Of a DNA stretch of 64,000 nucleotides, positions 34,937 to 47,077 are shown in pieces. Position numbers and translations under genes: made by a program. The stretch is from Astragalus membranaceus (lineage: Eukaryota; Streptophyta; Magnoliopsida; Fabales; Fabaceae), in NCBI GenBank assembly GCA_039519185.1, contig CM076854.1:72969948-73033947 (forward strand). The letters run 5' to 3'. The stretch's first letter is position 1; every line of letters starts with the position of its first letter. Under the pieces are notes generated by a model that worked only from the letters and a program-made list of their open reading frames with translations, was not told where the DNA came from and did no database searches.

Positions 34937-37340
34937 TGTAACATCCGCAAAATAATTGATAGAATTATTTAGATGTTAACCCAATTGAATTATTTTAGTA
35001 CTTGACTGGTAAATTTATTGAGTGCTAAAATTAATTATTGGTTGTCATCGGATCGTTAACCGGATAATACGGATCAAGGAAGTTTCGGAATCGAAATAAG
35101 AGATTTCGATCAATATGGTAATTTGACCACGTTGCCATATATTTATTAAATAAATATATGTATATACGTGTATGTGTGTGAGGGAGAAAAGAAAGAATTA
35201 AAAAGAAAGAAAGAAAAGAGAGAAGGAAGCGTGAGAAACAGAGAGGAGAAGAGAAAAGGAAAAGAAGAGAGAAAGAAAGAGAGGAGAAGAAGAAGAGGAA
35301 AAATGGGATAGTTCGGCTCATCAAAACGACTTCCTTCCAACACGAAAAGCGTTCAGCGTTACTCCCTCTTCGTTTTGGTACCAAAATCTTCATCATCAAC
35401 TCACTCTCCTCAAATCCACCATTTTCGATTTGGAGCTCTAAAGTGAGGTTTCGATGGTTGAAGCTCAAGGATAGCTTGGGATGGTGGTTGACGCGAACCC
35501 AAGGATGATGGATCGTTGATTGGAAGCTAGTTGGGTGATTTGGGGTTGAAAATCAAATTGAGGGTTTTGTGTGAATAGTGCTTCATGAGGAGGAAGATGA
35601 TGAATAGTGTCCATGGAGGATTTCGAGGAATTCGGCATTTCGGTCAAAAGCGGTTTCGTGATCGAGTGGGAAGCTTTGGAAGCGGATTGGGTGTCGCCGG
35701 AGCGGGGAGCGTTCGTGTGGCTACTCGGTGAATTCGGCTCGATCGTGGTTCACGCTTCAAGGGTGAGTTCTCCTCACGTTTAGGATTTTACGTTTCGAAT
35801 TTATTGATTAACTGCTTTATCGCTTTCGCTGGACTGGAATATTGTTTGGTGATGTGATTTCGAAAGATTTTGACTTAAAAACCGTTAATTGGAAAATATG
35901 TCGTTTTTGATACAATCCATTTTGATTGAGTTTTTGATTGATTTGATTGATTGTTTGATGTTGATTGGGTCTGATTATATGTGTGTGAAAACTGTTTTCA
36001 ATCGGAACGAGAATCGGAATTAAGCGGAATCGCGATTTTACGCGCGAAACCGCCAAAATCTGCCCTTGACAGACCCCCTGCTGTCAACCCACGCGCCACT
36101 TGCGTGCCACGTGCCACTCGCGCGCCAGTTGACAGATTTTACTGCCAGTTCGCGCGCCGCTTGCCCGCCGCGCGCCACTCGCGCGCCACTTTGCAGATTT
36201 TCAGCAACCAAACACTGTTTTTCGTTTCGCGATATCTTTTGATCCGGGAACCCGATCGAGGTGTTCTAAGATGCGTTGGAAAGCTTATTCAGAGGCCTAA
36301 CTGAATATTCTATTTTTAAGGCGAAATGAACTGTTTTTGATATTGAAAATTGGGTCGAAAAGTGGTCAACTAGAGTACGAGTGTGAACCTGGATTTTTTA
36401 ATTAAAGTGCGAATTAAATGTTAAAAGATACGGTCCACCGGGAGTAGCGTTCGCGCAGTCGGTGTGACGCTAAAAGTTAAAAGATACGGTCCACCGGGAG
36501 TAGCGTTCGCGCAGCCGGTGTGACGTTAAATGTTAAAGGATGCGATCCACCGGGAGTAGCGTTCGCGCAGTCGGTGTCGCGTTAAAGGTTAAACGATACG
36601 ATTCATCGGGAGTAGCGTTCGCGCAGCCGGTGTCGTATTAAGGGTTAGGTGACACGGTCTACCGGGAGTAGCGTTCGCGCAGCCGGTGTCGTGTTAACGG
36701 TTATGCAGTACGATTCACCGGGAGTAGCGTTCGCGCAGTCGGTGTCGTGCTAAGTTATAGAGACTTGATTTATAAATTAAACTACAATACGAGTCACCGG
36801 GAGTAGCGTTCGCGCAGTCGGTGTCGTACTGAGTTATAGCAGGTTCGCCGGGAGTAGCGTTAGCGCAGTCGGTGGAATGCTATGTGTAAATAATGCGGTT
36901 CATCGAGAGTAGCGTTCGCGCAGTCGGTGCCGTGTTGAGTTATCAATGTTGTAAAACTGGACCGCGAGTGTTAGTAGGGGTCTCGGTAGAACTCACTGAG
37001 ATTGTATCTCACTGTTTATATTTTGTGATCTTTACAGAGAAACAAGGGAAAAAGCAAAGGTGAAGAAGCACAACTAGGTGGTGTGCTTATGAAGACGGTG
37101 AAGACTTAGTTTTCATTGTTAATGTCTTTCCCTCGAGATTTTTGTATTTCCGATTGTATAACTTGTATCAGTAAAAGTTGTAAAATCGTTTCCGCTATTT
37201 CTTGGTAATTGGATATTGGACTCTAGGTTATGAGCTATTTTTATTTATGTTCAATATCTAAAACAGGAAAAAATATCTCTGATTATTTTATGATGGTACA
37301 CTTGGGTATTTTTACTCGATAAAAATACCGGGGTGTTACA
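34937..37340 (+). mobile_element. 3' LTR of element C
   Basis: 2404 bp, nearly identical to the 5' LTR at 30479-32883 with few substitutions and small length changes, so the insertion is young. It is followed by AACCC at 37341-37345, the perfect partner of 30474-30478. The hairpin array is present again at about 36428-36925 with nine boxes. Confidence 0.94.
36428..36925 (+). repeat. Dispersed hairpin-box array in the 3' LTR of C, 9 boxes
   Basis: Copy of the array at 31978-32475 with the same nine boxes and spacers. A few boxes differ between LTRs: the seventh is CACCGG here but CATAGG in the 5' LTR, and the eighth has TTAGCG here. Confidence 0.93.
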
Positions 37341-37847
37341 AACCCCACATGTAGATCCCTCATAAACCCTTATATTGAATTAAATCCCACTCTTACCTTT
37401 TAGAAGAATTCGAAATCCCTTTAGCCTTAAAACCTTGGAGCCCTAGCTTTTTCCTTCTCTCTCTCTTGTTCTTGGTTCTCGCCTCTTCTCCTTTCTTTTC
37501 CACTAGTGCTCCCTCACTCTCCAAGTCGTTACTCTTCTTTTCTTTTTTCTAAAATATGCGCTAACCTTTCATGAAACCCCTAATCACTAAACCCTTCTCA
37601 TGACTTACCACTCCTTTGGGCTTTTTCTTCTTACCAACTAATTCGAATACCATGGTGGGCATATCCACCTTACTTAATTATTTTCTAACCCCTCTATGGA
37701 ACAACCCATACTAATCATGTAATAATAATTAATTCTATTATTATTTTTACCACTTAATCTCTATTTAATTAAATCTACCAAATAAATCTAATCAAATGAA
37801 TCACACAAATAATTAAAAAAGCATTTAAATGAAAATGGGGTGTTACA

Positions 37848-39077
37848 GACATCATCCCACAACCTCTTCAAATCATCAATTAGTGGTTCTAAATAGATGT
37901 CAATGCCTGCTTTTGGATTTTCTGGGCTAGGTATCTGACAAGTCAAAAACATGTAAGGTTTAGTCATACACATCTCAGGGGGAAGGTTGTACGGGGTAAC
38001 AATAACGGGCCAGCAAGAATATGGCGTAGCCGATGCTTGGTTATATGGCGTAAAACCATCGGAGCATAACCCAAGCCGTACGTTGCGTGAATCCGCTGCA
38101 AACTCAGGTTGTACCCGATCAAAGTGTTTCCATGCTTCCCCATCCGACGGATGACGCAACACACCGAGACATTTATTCTCAAAATGCCACGTCATTTTCC
38201 CTGCAGTGTGCTCGGATGCAAACATTCACTGCAACCTTAGAATTATTGGCAAGTAGAACATTGACTTCACCGGAACTGGTTTATTCTTACTACTAGTCCC
38301 TCTTTTGCAAGCATGATACCTCGGCGCAATACAAAATTTACATTCAAGTGGCGGAGCATCCTTTTTCCCAAACTCATTGTCATAATACAACATGTGACAT
38401 TTCAGACAACAATCGATCCTTCTAGCTTCCAATCCCAACTTAGAAACTAACCTCTTAGCCTCGTAAAAATTCTTTGGCAAATTTTCATTCATAGGTGTCA
38501 CGCCTGACATCATATCACATATCAAGTCCATTCCCACCTCAGATCTATTACTCAACGATTTGAGAGCTAAAAGCTTCGCACAAATCGAAAACTTTGAGTA
38601 TGTTGACCCTTCAAACAATGGTTTGTTTGCATCTAACAACAGATTATAAAATCGTTGTGCTTGCTCATTCGAAAGCTCTTCCATGTTATCATATTGCTCC
38701 TCCTCGAATGACACATTCACCCCAAGACCGTCACAAACCATATTCTTCATCAAGTTGATTTGTTCAACACATCCTATATCCGCGGAATTACTTGCAGCAC
38801 CCCTGCAATTTTCGCCAACCATTGGGACGACATCAAACCCTTTCTCACCATTACACGTCCAAATCCAATAATTAGGCCAAAACCCAACTCTCTTCAAGTG
38901 ATCAACGACCTCCGTTGGATTCCTAATCTTTCCACATTCACATTTGACGCACGGACATCGAATCCCCCCTTCAACTCTAAATTGTTCTTGTGTCATTGCA
39001 AAAAGAATAAACTCCCACATGCCAACTACAAAAGATTGTTTCAAACGCGCACTTTTTGGAAACAACCTATCATACAT
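37848..39077 (-). pseudogene. CACTA (En/Spm) TNP2 transposase pseudogene, N-terminal part
   Basis: Begins MYDRLFPKSARLKQSFVVGM at 39077, with the Cys/His-rich transposase-associated domain (CPCVKCECGKIRNPTEVVDHL) at about residues 40-62. It continues with CLKCHMLYYDNEFGKKDAPPLECKFC-type zinc-binding pairs near residues 220-245. After LPIILRLQ a stop at 38226 interrupts; the frame resumes with HPSDGEAWKHFD, RNVRLGLCSDGF and a tail ending WDDV, where element B was inserted. It continues at 12950. The TNP2 fold acts as the cut-and-paste transposase; this copy cannot work. Confidence 0.9.
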
Positions 39078-39134
39078 CTAAAGGCGGTGCGAAGGAGGAA
39101 ATTCCATTCTGCGCATTTAAAATTCTCAATATAT

Positions 39135-39137
<3 letters not shown>

Positions 39138-39197
<60 letters not shown>
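39138..39197. repeat. (GA)30 microsatellite
   Basis: Uninterrupted AG/GA dinucleotide run of 60 bp just upstream of the TNP2 start on the minus strand. Confidence 0.99.
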
Positions 39198-39198
<1 letters not shown>

Positions 39199-40008
39199 AA
39201 TTGGTTTCTTCATTTATCAACTGATTTGACCATAGATTCCATATCAAATTTCTTCAAATTACAAATCAAACATGAAGGGTGTAAAACAGGAAAATCTAGA
39301 AAAACAACAACACAAGTATTAGAAACTTGAAACTTTCTAGAATAGAAACCTGCAACATTTTAGCACTTGGAAAAACTTATAAAGTATGTTAACAGTTTAC
39401 TTTGAAAATTCTCCTAAGCCAACCCATAAGTCAACTAGCTATATGTTCAAATAATAGAAATCAATGTATGTTAAAGTTTCTTCCTGCAAATTAAACATCC
39501 ACACAAATCAAAACACAAAAAAAAAAAGAATCCCCAAAATTCTTTCACCCAAAGCAGAACAATTATATGCCAAGACAATTATAGGCCATAGCTGCAAACA
39601 CAATGGCTATGTAATGATAGCAACCCATTTTATATTGAGTACCAAGAATTAATAATTCAGAAATCCCCTAGAATGAAATAGGTGAACTGATTCAATATAT
39701 ACTAATGAAAGCCAAGCTATGTATATGTTGCAAAAGCTATAAATTACTATGGAGAATCAAAGAATGGTTAGACTATTTGGGCTTGATAAAGCTATAACCT
39801 ACAATAGTATTTGGTATGCCATCTTTGGTTAACTCAAACCGAAGTTTTGTTCTATACAACACATTATAAAACTTAGATTGCGTTGAATAAGAACACATAT
39901 GTTGGCAGCCAAATTTAGTACTTTCAATATAAGCTACTAAAAAAAGGAATTGTAATGAATAAAGTTATGCATAAATCAAAGCATAAAGCTACTAAATAAT
40001 AGATATAT

Positions 40009-40322
40009 GGCTAAAGTGCTCCCTGGGTCCCTTATCTTTATTTCAAGTAACGATTTGGTCCTTTATCTTTTTTGTCCCAAATCAGTCCTTTATGTTTTAA
40101 ATTTTTGACACATAAATCATTTTCTGTCCCAAATCAGTCCTTTATGTTTCAAATTTTTGACACATAAATCCTTTTTTTTGACACATAAATCAACACTGTT
40201 AACGGAAAAGGATTTGTGTGTCAAAAATTTGAAAGATAAAGGACTTATTTGGGACAAAAAAAACATAAAGGACTAATTCGTTACTTTAAATAAAGATAAG
40301 GGACCCTGGGAGCACTTTAGCC
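40009..40322. mobile_element. Mutator-like miniature element (MITE)
   Basis: Long inverted ends: GGCTAAAGTGCTCCCTGGGT at 40009 and its complement ending at 40322, extending at least 35 bp. They are flanked by the perfect 9-bp duplication TAGATATAT (40000-40008, 40323-40331). Long TIRs with a 9-bp duplication point to the Mutator superfamily. The interior is a nearly continuous inverted repeat built on TTTGGGACA/TGTCCCAAA motifs, and has no coding. Confidence 0.85.
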
Positions 40323-42267
40323 TAGATATATACTACAATCATAATAAATCACTATCCCAAATCTTTAGTAATGCCAAAACAAAAGCTGGATGGTTCCAAA
40401 GCAAAAAAAACAAGTAAATCAGCTACAAATCTACCTTAAATTCCCAAATACTCATTTTTCTCCACTCGTGGTTTTAACTCATTAAATCAAGGTGAGACAA
40501 AATAAAAATTGGAGCAACAACTGAACCAATCTATTTACCTAGAAGCTTCAAAGTGCACTAGGGGAAGAAGTGATTGATTTGAGAACTTCCAGATTAGTCA
40601 ATCTCCCAGCTCCACCAACGACCTGATCATCCAATACAAAAAGGATTCTATCAATGATAATTAAATCATTTATCATTTCAGGAAGTTATTAAATTGACTT
40701 GAGGATGTTTGCTTTAAGAAATGAGATGATATATACAGAAACAGAACATTGAATTGTTAGTGACATATTTCAAAAAGTTTGCACACTTGAAGTAGTTTTC
40801 TTGAAGTAGTTTGAACACAAATAAAATGACAAAATATGAAAGAACATTGTTATAAGACTTATAGTTAGACCAATTTAAGTAAAAATACAATTTTTGCTCA
40901 TGTATGCATGAAATTCATTACTCTTGGAGTGTACACGTTGTCAAGTATAGTTGTAAAAAACACTCAAATGAGGCTCAACAGCTTGGTGAAGCAGGCATTT
41001 GACTACAAGAGACCAACCTATGAAGAAGTTATAAGAACATTCAAGCCTTACTTTCAAGGAAATTCAATATCTGCAAAATGTAAATCCAATGAAGAAGTTA
41101 TAAGAACATTCAAGCCTTACTTTATCGGTGTGCATTTTATTTTAGTTCAATCCATTTTCTTTTCTAAGGGGATAATTTTTGTCCTAAAAATATATACTTA
41201 TAATATCTGTCCCACCAAATACTGTAACACATGCATGCTCACTTTACAACCAAGAATTATTTAGATTCAAATCAACATACCAACTAAATTAGTTGATTAT
41301 TAAGTATACAAAGACAAACCAAACAAAACATAACCTTTGGGGTGTGAGACGTAACAATCAATACATCTTTAATCAATCCATTTTCTTTTTTAATTTCACA
41401 CACGTACCAATCAATACATACACTACACACTGTCTAATCTTTAATCTAATCATTATACATCTTTAATCAATCCATTTTCTTTTCTAATTTCACTCAGCTA
41501 TTTGTAAATGGTTGATAGCTAGCACTCAAATAGGTCATAAACACAAATAAAACAATATAAAGAAATGACACTGTTGTGAACTGCTTAAATACTTGCACTG
41601 ACAGATGGTTCCAGGAAGGGAAGTCAGCTTGTTTCCAGAAACATTGAGCTTAGGGGAAGAAAAACCAGAGAGTATTAGGGCTTAGGGTTCGGATTAAAAC
41701 TGTAGAATTAGGAAGAGAAGGTTAGGATTTTCAGTAAATCAAAAATTAGAGTTCTAATTAGAATAGAAGTAGAATAGAATAGAATAGAAGACCAATACTT
41801 ACGATAGATGATGAAGAAGGTGAAGAATAATGTTTGGGTTCTGAGTTGGGTCGCACAATGGGTTATGGGGTTTGGGTCGGGTAGCATAAAGGGAGTGGAA
41901 GAGAGGAGGAGAAGGAACGGTGGTGGCCGGCGACGCGAGAGGGAGGATTGATGGAGGGCGCCTTCGTGAGGGGGCCAGCGTGAGGGAAGTTCAGAGAAGG
42001 AGAGGGAGTCTGAGAAAGAAATAGAAAGAAGAAGGAAACTGATGATATGAGCGCGTATTTGGTATTTTAAGTGAAGATCATTTGCTACGGGCTTGGGACG
42101 GTATCTCCGTCGCAAATTGCGACCCTTTACGAAATCCGTGGCAAACTCCAGCGGGAAATTTCGCACCTCTTACTCTTTATACATGCCGTCGCTAATCTGT
42201 GGCAAACGACTGGCGGATTAAGCCCTGTCGCAAATGTTGGTAGCTAAAACATGCTTTTCTTGTAGTG

Positions 42268-43674
42268 TATCTCACCATCGCCTTGCTCGCCATCGCCTTC
42301 AGTGCAGAGAAATTTTCTAAACCCTAAGTTGCTCGCGCTCACCGTTGCTTGCTCGTTGTCGCCCTCGCCGTAGCTTGCTTGCCGTGCCGTCGCCGTCGCC
42401 TGCTGTTCAGGTACCCACAGTTGTTTCTAACTGTTCTATGTTTTTGACATTGTTCAAACTATTCACTAAATGTGTTTCCTTGTTCTCTGAAAACAAACCA
42501 TACTATCACTAAACGTGTTTCCTTGTTTCACTTTTATTTTTGTTCAGATTCATTAGCCCAATTAAATAGTCACTATTATTTACATGTGATTTTATGTAGA
42601 TCAGATTCTTCTACCAAAAACCATTAAAAAAACAAACAACAAAATTCATGTTACAAATCCATCTACAAAAATCAGGAACCAAGTGACACATCTTCTATAA
42701 GGATAGTAAATGATGTGGACATTTAAGTTGAACTCTCTGTGGGTGGCAAACAGAGACGACCTCACTTGGAAATTCTAATGGAACTCTCAAGATTGGAAAG
42801 TGGGAAACCTGGTTCTTCTTAATCAAGCAGAGATGCTTTTTTCTCAAGATGAGAGCTTTGTATTTTTAAGAAAACACAGCATAAGTTTACAAGTTCTGAG
42901 CAAACTAATGAAATTATTCCCACTCTATATTTAATAGCTCTGTGCAAGAAAATGAATTATAGTGTTGGCTTAATTCCAGAAAAGCAAAAAAGAAGTAAAC
43001 TTCAGTTGCTGAATTCACATTGACAACAAACCTTTCCTTGATCCATCACATCCGTAGATGTGTTAAGCTTTCAAGAGACTCTTGGGCCAGGATTACTGTC
43101 TAACGAACAAGAGTGATTTTTTATAATTTGATTGGTTGATGACATTGAGCGGATTCTCTCTTTACAAACTATTATATATTGTAGATTGTATCCAAGCAAC
43201 TCTCTGAACCAATTCGCTCTCCCAAGGATCTGGATAAAGATTTCGTGCCACATTACCAAAAATGTACTCGATCTCTTTGCGTGTATTCTTGATCAGGTAA
43301 AATTTTCACTTATTTAAAGTGATCTTTTCTGGTTTGTACAATGCATTCTGAATTTTGAAATTCAAATGCTCCTTCATGACATACTTCTATCTTAGTAGTT
43401 TATTTTTATTGAAGCAATGATAATTTGTATCCCCATTGATACCAATCATGATGGGCACGTAAAGTATCACGACACACTGGGGTATTGAATTTATGCTACT
43501 TTTTGTGAATGAAAAGGATGAAAATGATCTAAGTTAATGCTATCTGTTAAATTTTTTTTGATTGTAAGACTAATTAGTATCATTTCAATGCTTTTGAAGA
43601 CTTAGTATCTTGGTTTGATGTGATGGCTTGATTTTGTTTTAACAATACTTGGTCTATTATTTTGGAGCATAGCC
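42268..43674. other. Stretch without recognisable gene
   Basis: 42270-42420 is rich in CTTGCTCGCCGTCGCC-type codon-like repeats, and could be an exon scrap of an older gene or element. CCTTGTT(T/C)-type duplicates follow near 42475 and 42515. Nothing else is recognised. Confidence 0.35.
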
Positions 43675-46195
43675 ATGGATCGTAGTTGGATGTAAAGTAA
43701 TCGTCTGAGTGATGAGTATGCAAACGGTGTCGAAAAGTTTATAAATTTTGCTCTAGCACATTTTGCCAAAACTGATGTTCTCGAAACTGATGTCCTCGAA
43801 ACTGATGTTCCCAAAACTGTTATAACTTATTCCTACCCGTGTTTTTGTGTGAATTGAGCCCCACAACCACCAAATGTAATACGGGACCATCTCTTTGTTT
43901 ATGGGATCTGTCCCAGTTATACCACATGGATATGGCATGGTGAATCAACCGACAACCCAAGTGTGTCCAAAAGAGTGAAAGTCGATGAAGATATGGATGA
44001 TCGAATGGAGTACATGATACGTGACATTGGTCTTGAATATTTTAAGCAGGTGCATGAATATGATACTTGGTGCAAAGACAAAGAAGAACCTTTGTTTATG
44101 GGTTGCACAAAATACACACGGCTGTCTACGACGTTATAATTGATCAATCTGAAGGCGATAAATTGGTGGACTGATAAGGGATTCACTAAATTGCTTGAGC
44201 TGTTGGTAGAGATGCTTCCCAGAGGTAACACATTGCCAAAACGTACATATGATCCGAAGAATATATTGTGTCCGATGGGTGTGGAGTATCAGAAAATACA
44301 TGCATGTCCAAATGATTGCATATTGTATCGGAAAGACTTTGAGAAGTTGCACAAGTTCCCTACGTGTAATTGGTCGTGCTACAAAGTGAAGTCGGGTGAA
44401 TCTAGTTGTGACGACAACAGCACATAGGGTTCCCCTGCCAAGGTTTTATGGTATCTTCCAATAATACCCAGGTTCATACGCTTGTTTGCAAATGCAAATG
44501 ACGTGAAGACCATTAGGTGGCATGCAGATGAGAGGAAATGTGACTGACAGCTTCGCCATCCGGCCGATTCTTTGCAATGGAAGAAAGTTAATAATTTGTA
44601 TCCGGATTTTGGCGCTGAGTCAAGAAATCTTATACTTGCACTTGCTTCAGATGGGCCGCATATCTACCGAGACATGGGCCGCATTTTATAACAGTCGCAT
44701 TACTGAGGAGTTTGTGGTCTTATTTTAACTACAAATATTTTAGTTTCTTAAACATTATGATCTGTTATATATGTGGTGGTGTTTGTTCTTTGTAACTGGC
44801 TAAAAGAGAAGCTGTCAAGAATATTCAGAAAAATAATAAATACAACCACACAATGGGGTCAGGCGATTATAAAAAGTTGAAGAAGACTTTGAAAGAAGAT
44901 CAAATCAAAAAAAATATAGGAGGAGTCTGGTGATCCTTCTTTGGAGGTGGAGCCAACATCTCCAGAGCGTCATGAGCTGTGGAAGGCTGGCCGTAAAAAC
45001 AAGTCTAGATCTTATTTATCGGAGGAGTCAACATCAGTTGGATCTAAGATTGTAAGTAAAATTTTGTGTGGATCTAAGTTGAATAAAAGTATGCTTTGTT
45101 TAAGTAATTCAATTGTAACACGTTAACATGTTTTTGTTGTAGGATGAACTTACGGTTATGAGTACCCAAGGATCTTTCATTCCGCAAGGAAAGATTGATA
45201 TTTTGACTGCTGCCATTGGAACACCTTAGCATCCCGGGCGTGTTCGGGGAGCTGGAAAAGGTGTCGGGCTAAAGAGATACTTTGGACGTGTAGCACGTTC
45301 TGCCTTGAGCAGCTCACAAGTTGATAAAGCGGAGTTTATGAAAGAAATTATGGATGGCGTGGAAGAAATGGTGCAAGACCGAGTTCGCAAGGCGTTGGCA
45401 GAGGTACATGTTTATATTATTTGAATCAATTCATAAATTCTAGCTTAATTTATATATATGTTTTAATTATTCAACACACCATTTCATGTGGAGGAGGTTA
45501 AAATGCGGTTGCTCAGGTTCCCTCTCCCATGACCACTGTTTGATCTAAGGCTAGCTGCTCACCATCTCATGTGGAGGAGGAGGTCCAAATCGATTGGCTG
45601 AAAGAGATCCTTTTGACGGGTATGCTGATAAGAGACATGCTAGGATAAGGTTGGAGCATGAAGATCATGAGAGCTTTGTCTCCTTCAAAGAGATCATGGA
45701 CATGGTTTCCAGTGAACAGTCGCTTGTGTTAAGCCATTTGAGCATATGGTGCACGTAAGTAGTAAAGTTTATTTCATTATGTCAATTTCTCGCCTTTCTA
45801 CATATATTAATCAATTTGATAGTTTTTCTTACGTGCCACTAGATATCTGTATCGTCAATGTGTTGAAAGGGGTATCAATGAATTATATGGAATTGTGTGT
45901 CCACATAAGCTTAACTTGAAGAATATGCCCATGAATGCCGTTCTTCAAAATATTCAAGCGAAATTGACCACCAATAAGGAAATATATATTACTCCATTTT
46001 GCCATAGGTACGTGATTGCATATTTGAACGAAATGATAATTCATTTTCCTTTGTTTGTGTGTTGCTTAATTTTAAGTTTATCAATGTTGCAGTGGACATT
46101 GGCAACTGGTTGTCTTACTCCCAAATCAAAATACTGGGGTCTGGATGTGTTCCATATGCCGCCAACCAAACAAACAAATCCAAGACATGTTTAGC
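43675..46195 (+). pseudogene. Second CACTA element remnant: TNP2 N-terminus and Ulp1-like protease scraps
   Basis: Starting MDRSWM then a stop, frames give LSDEYANGVEKFINFA, RDHLFVYGICPSYTTWIWHG, WTDKGFTKLLELLVEMLP and HACPNDCILYRKDFEKL. They continue with LPIIPRFIRLFANANDVKTI and HPADSLQWKKVNNLYPDFG, which are consecutive TNP2 motifs. At SDG (about 44655) the homology stops. From 44800 it moves to a second-gene remnant (YKKLKKTLKEDQIKK; VGLKRYFGRVARSALSSSQV), and near 46090-46190 to SGHWQLVVLLPNQNTGVW, which resembles the His-containing strand of Ulp1-type (C48) cysteine proteases found in plant CACTA elements. It is broken by stops, frameshifts and a large deletion. Confidence 0.8.
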
Positions 46196-46378
46196 TAGTA
46201 AGTTTTTAGTTTTTTTATCATGGTTTAGATTGTAGTATTTGAACTTTCGGTTGAAATTTTGTAACTAATTTTATATTATGTTATTAGAGTTGTCAAAGGG
46301 GATTCTACATCGGCCACCAAGTGGTTGTACCCTATAGTAAGTGGTTGATTTAATTTAGAGTGAATTGATATATGATGT

Positions 46379-46380
<2 letters not shown>

Positions 46381-46447
<67 letters not shown>
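46381..46447. repeat. (AT)n microsatellite at the edge of the viral insertion
   Basis: About 33 uninterrupted AT dinucleotides. The viral sequence at 46448 onward is homologous to the other copy up to this tract (compare 53790-53815), so the virus-host junction falls inside or at the tract. Confidence 0.95.
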
Positions 46448-46452
<5 letters not shown>

Positions 46453-47077
46453 TTCATACGAATAATTACTTCACCCTGGGAATGGCTCTGATACCATTCA
46501 CCTCGTTTACCACAACAATAATCTAGCTACTCATTTGAGTAGTAGAAGCAAAATTAATTAATAAAAGAATAGTACCTTAAGATTTGAACTTCAGAGTAAT
46601 ATTGCACGGAAGACTTAAATGGAAAGGAATTGAAGTGAAGGGCGTGGAAGAGAGAGAGAGAAACACCAAATGAAAGGAAAATTTAAAACTTATATTTAAC
46701 AAGTGATCGTTGAGTGATTGAGTGGTTATTACAACTGAGGCACGAATGCCTTATATAGGAAACTAAAAGCTTACTATTTAAGCCAGTAAAAGCTAAACTA
46801 TTACAACCGGTAAACGGTAAAAGAAAAAGAAAATAGTAAAAGTAGAAAATTACAAAACATCATAATTAATGACGGGTACACTAGGGGCCCCATCGACGCA
46901 CTAAAAATGACAGCAAAGCTAAAAACAAAATTACATAGTAGAAGCATTATTGCTTAGTGGAAGAATTTCTTTCCACCTTTTCCAATTGTGGAATATTACT
47001 ATGCATGGATAGGATGTTCGCAAAAGGATTTTTGCCGACACATAATTTTTGCCGACATCAATTAATTAATTAACTAA
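46448..47077 (-). promoter_or_regulatory. Endogenous caulimovirid non-coding region, left copy: promoter and primer site
   Basis: In the minus-strand sense, after the stop of the 452-residue ORF, comes a ~575-bp non-coding region. It includes a GGGGCCCC palindrome (46886-46893) and the TATA box CCTATATAAGG (46749-46759). The initiator tRNA-Met primer site TGGTATCAGAGCC (46487-46499) follows. This is the order seen in plant pararetroviruses: pregenomic RNA promoter, leader, then minus-strand primer site. It matches the right copy at 53184-53790. Confidence 0.82.

Larger units (their letters stand above)
28338..37847 (-). mobile_element. LTR of element B (5' LTR in the minus-strand sense), interrupted by element C
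   Basis: The two LTR parts are 28338-30478 and 37346-37847, plus one AACCC copy. They match 12951-15593 almost base for base where compared by eye, and end GGGGTGTTACA at 37847, followed by the GACAT target duplication. The near-identity of the two LTRs suggests a rather recent insertion, older than elements A and C. Confidence 0.93.
39078..42267 (-). mobile_element. 5' region and terminal end of the CACTA element
   Basis: The minus strand begins CACTACAAGAAAAGCATG at 42267, a classic CACTA terminus, followed by subterminal GTCGCAAAT and GTGGCAAAC-type repeats to about 42080. The base triplet TAT follows at 42268-42270 as the possible 3-bp target duplication. The opposite terminus was not found. 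The stretch also contains a (GA)n tract, a Mutator-like short element and a ~50-bp direct repeat (41030 and 41090). An open frame at 41708-42166 (-) shows no known domain. Confidence 0.8.
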
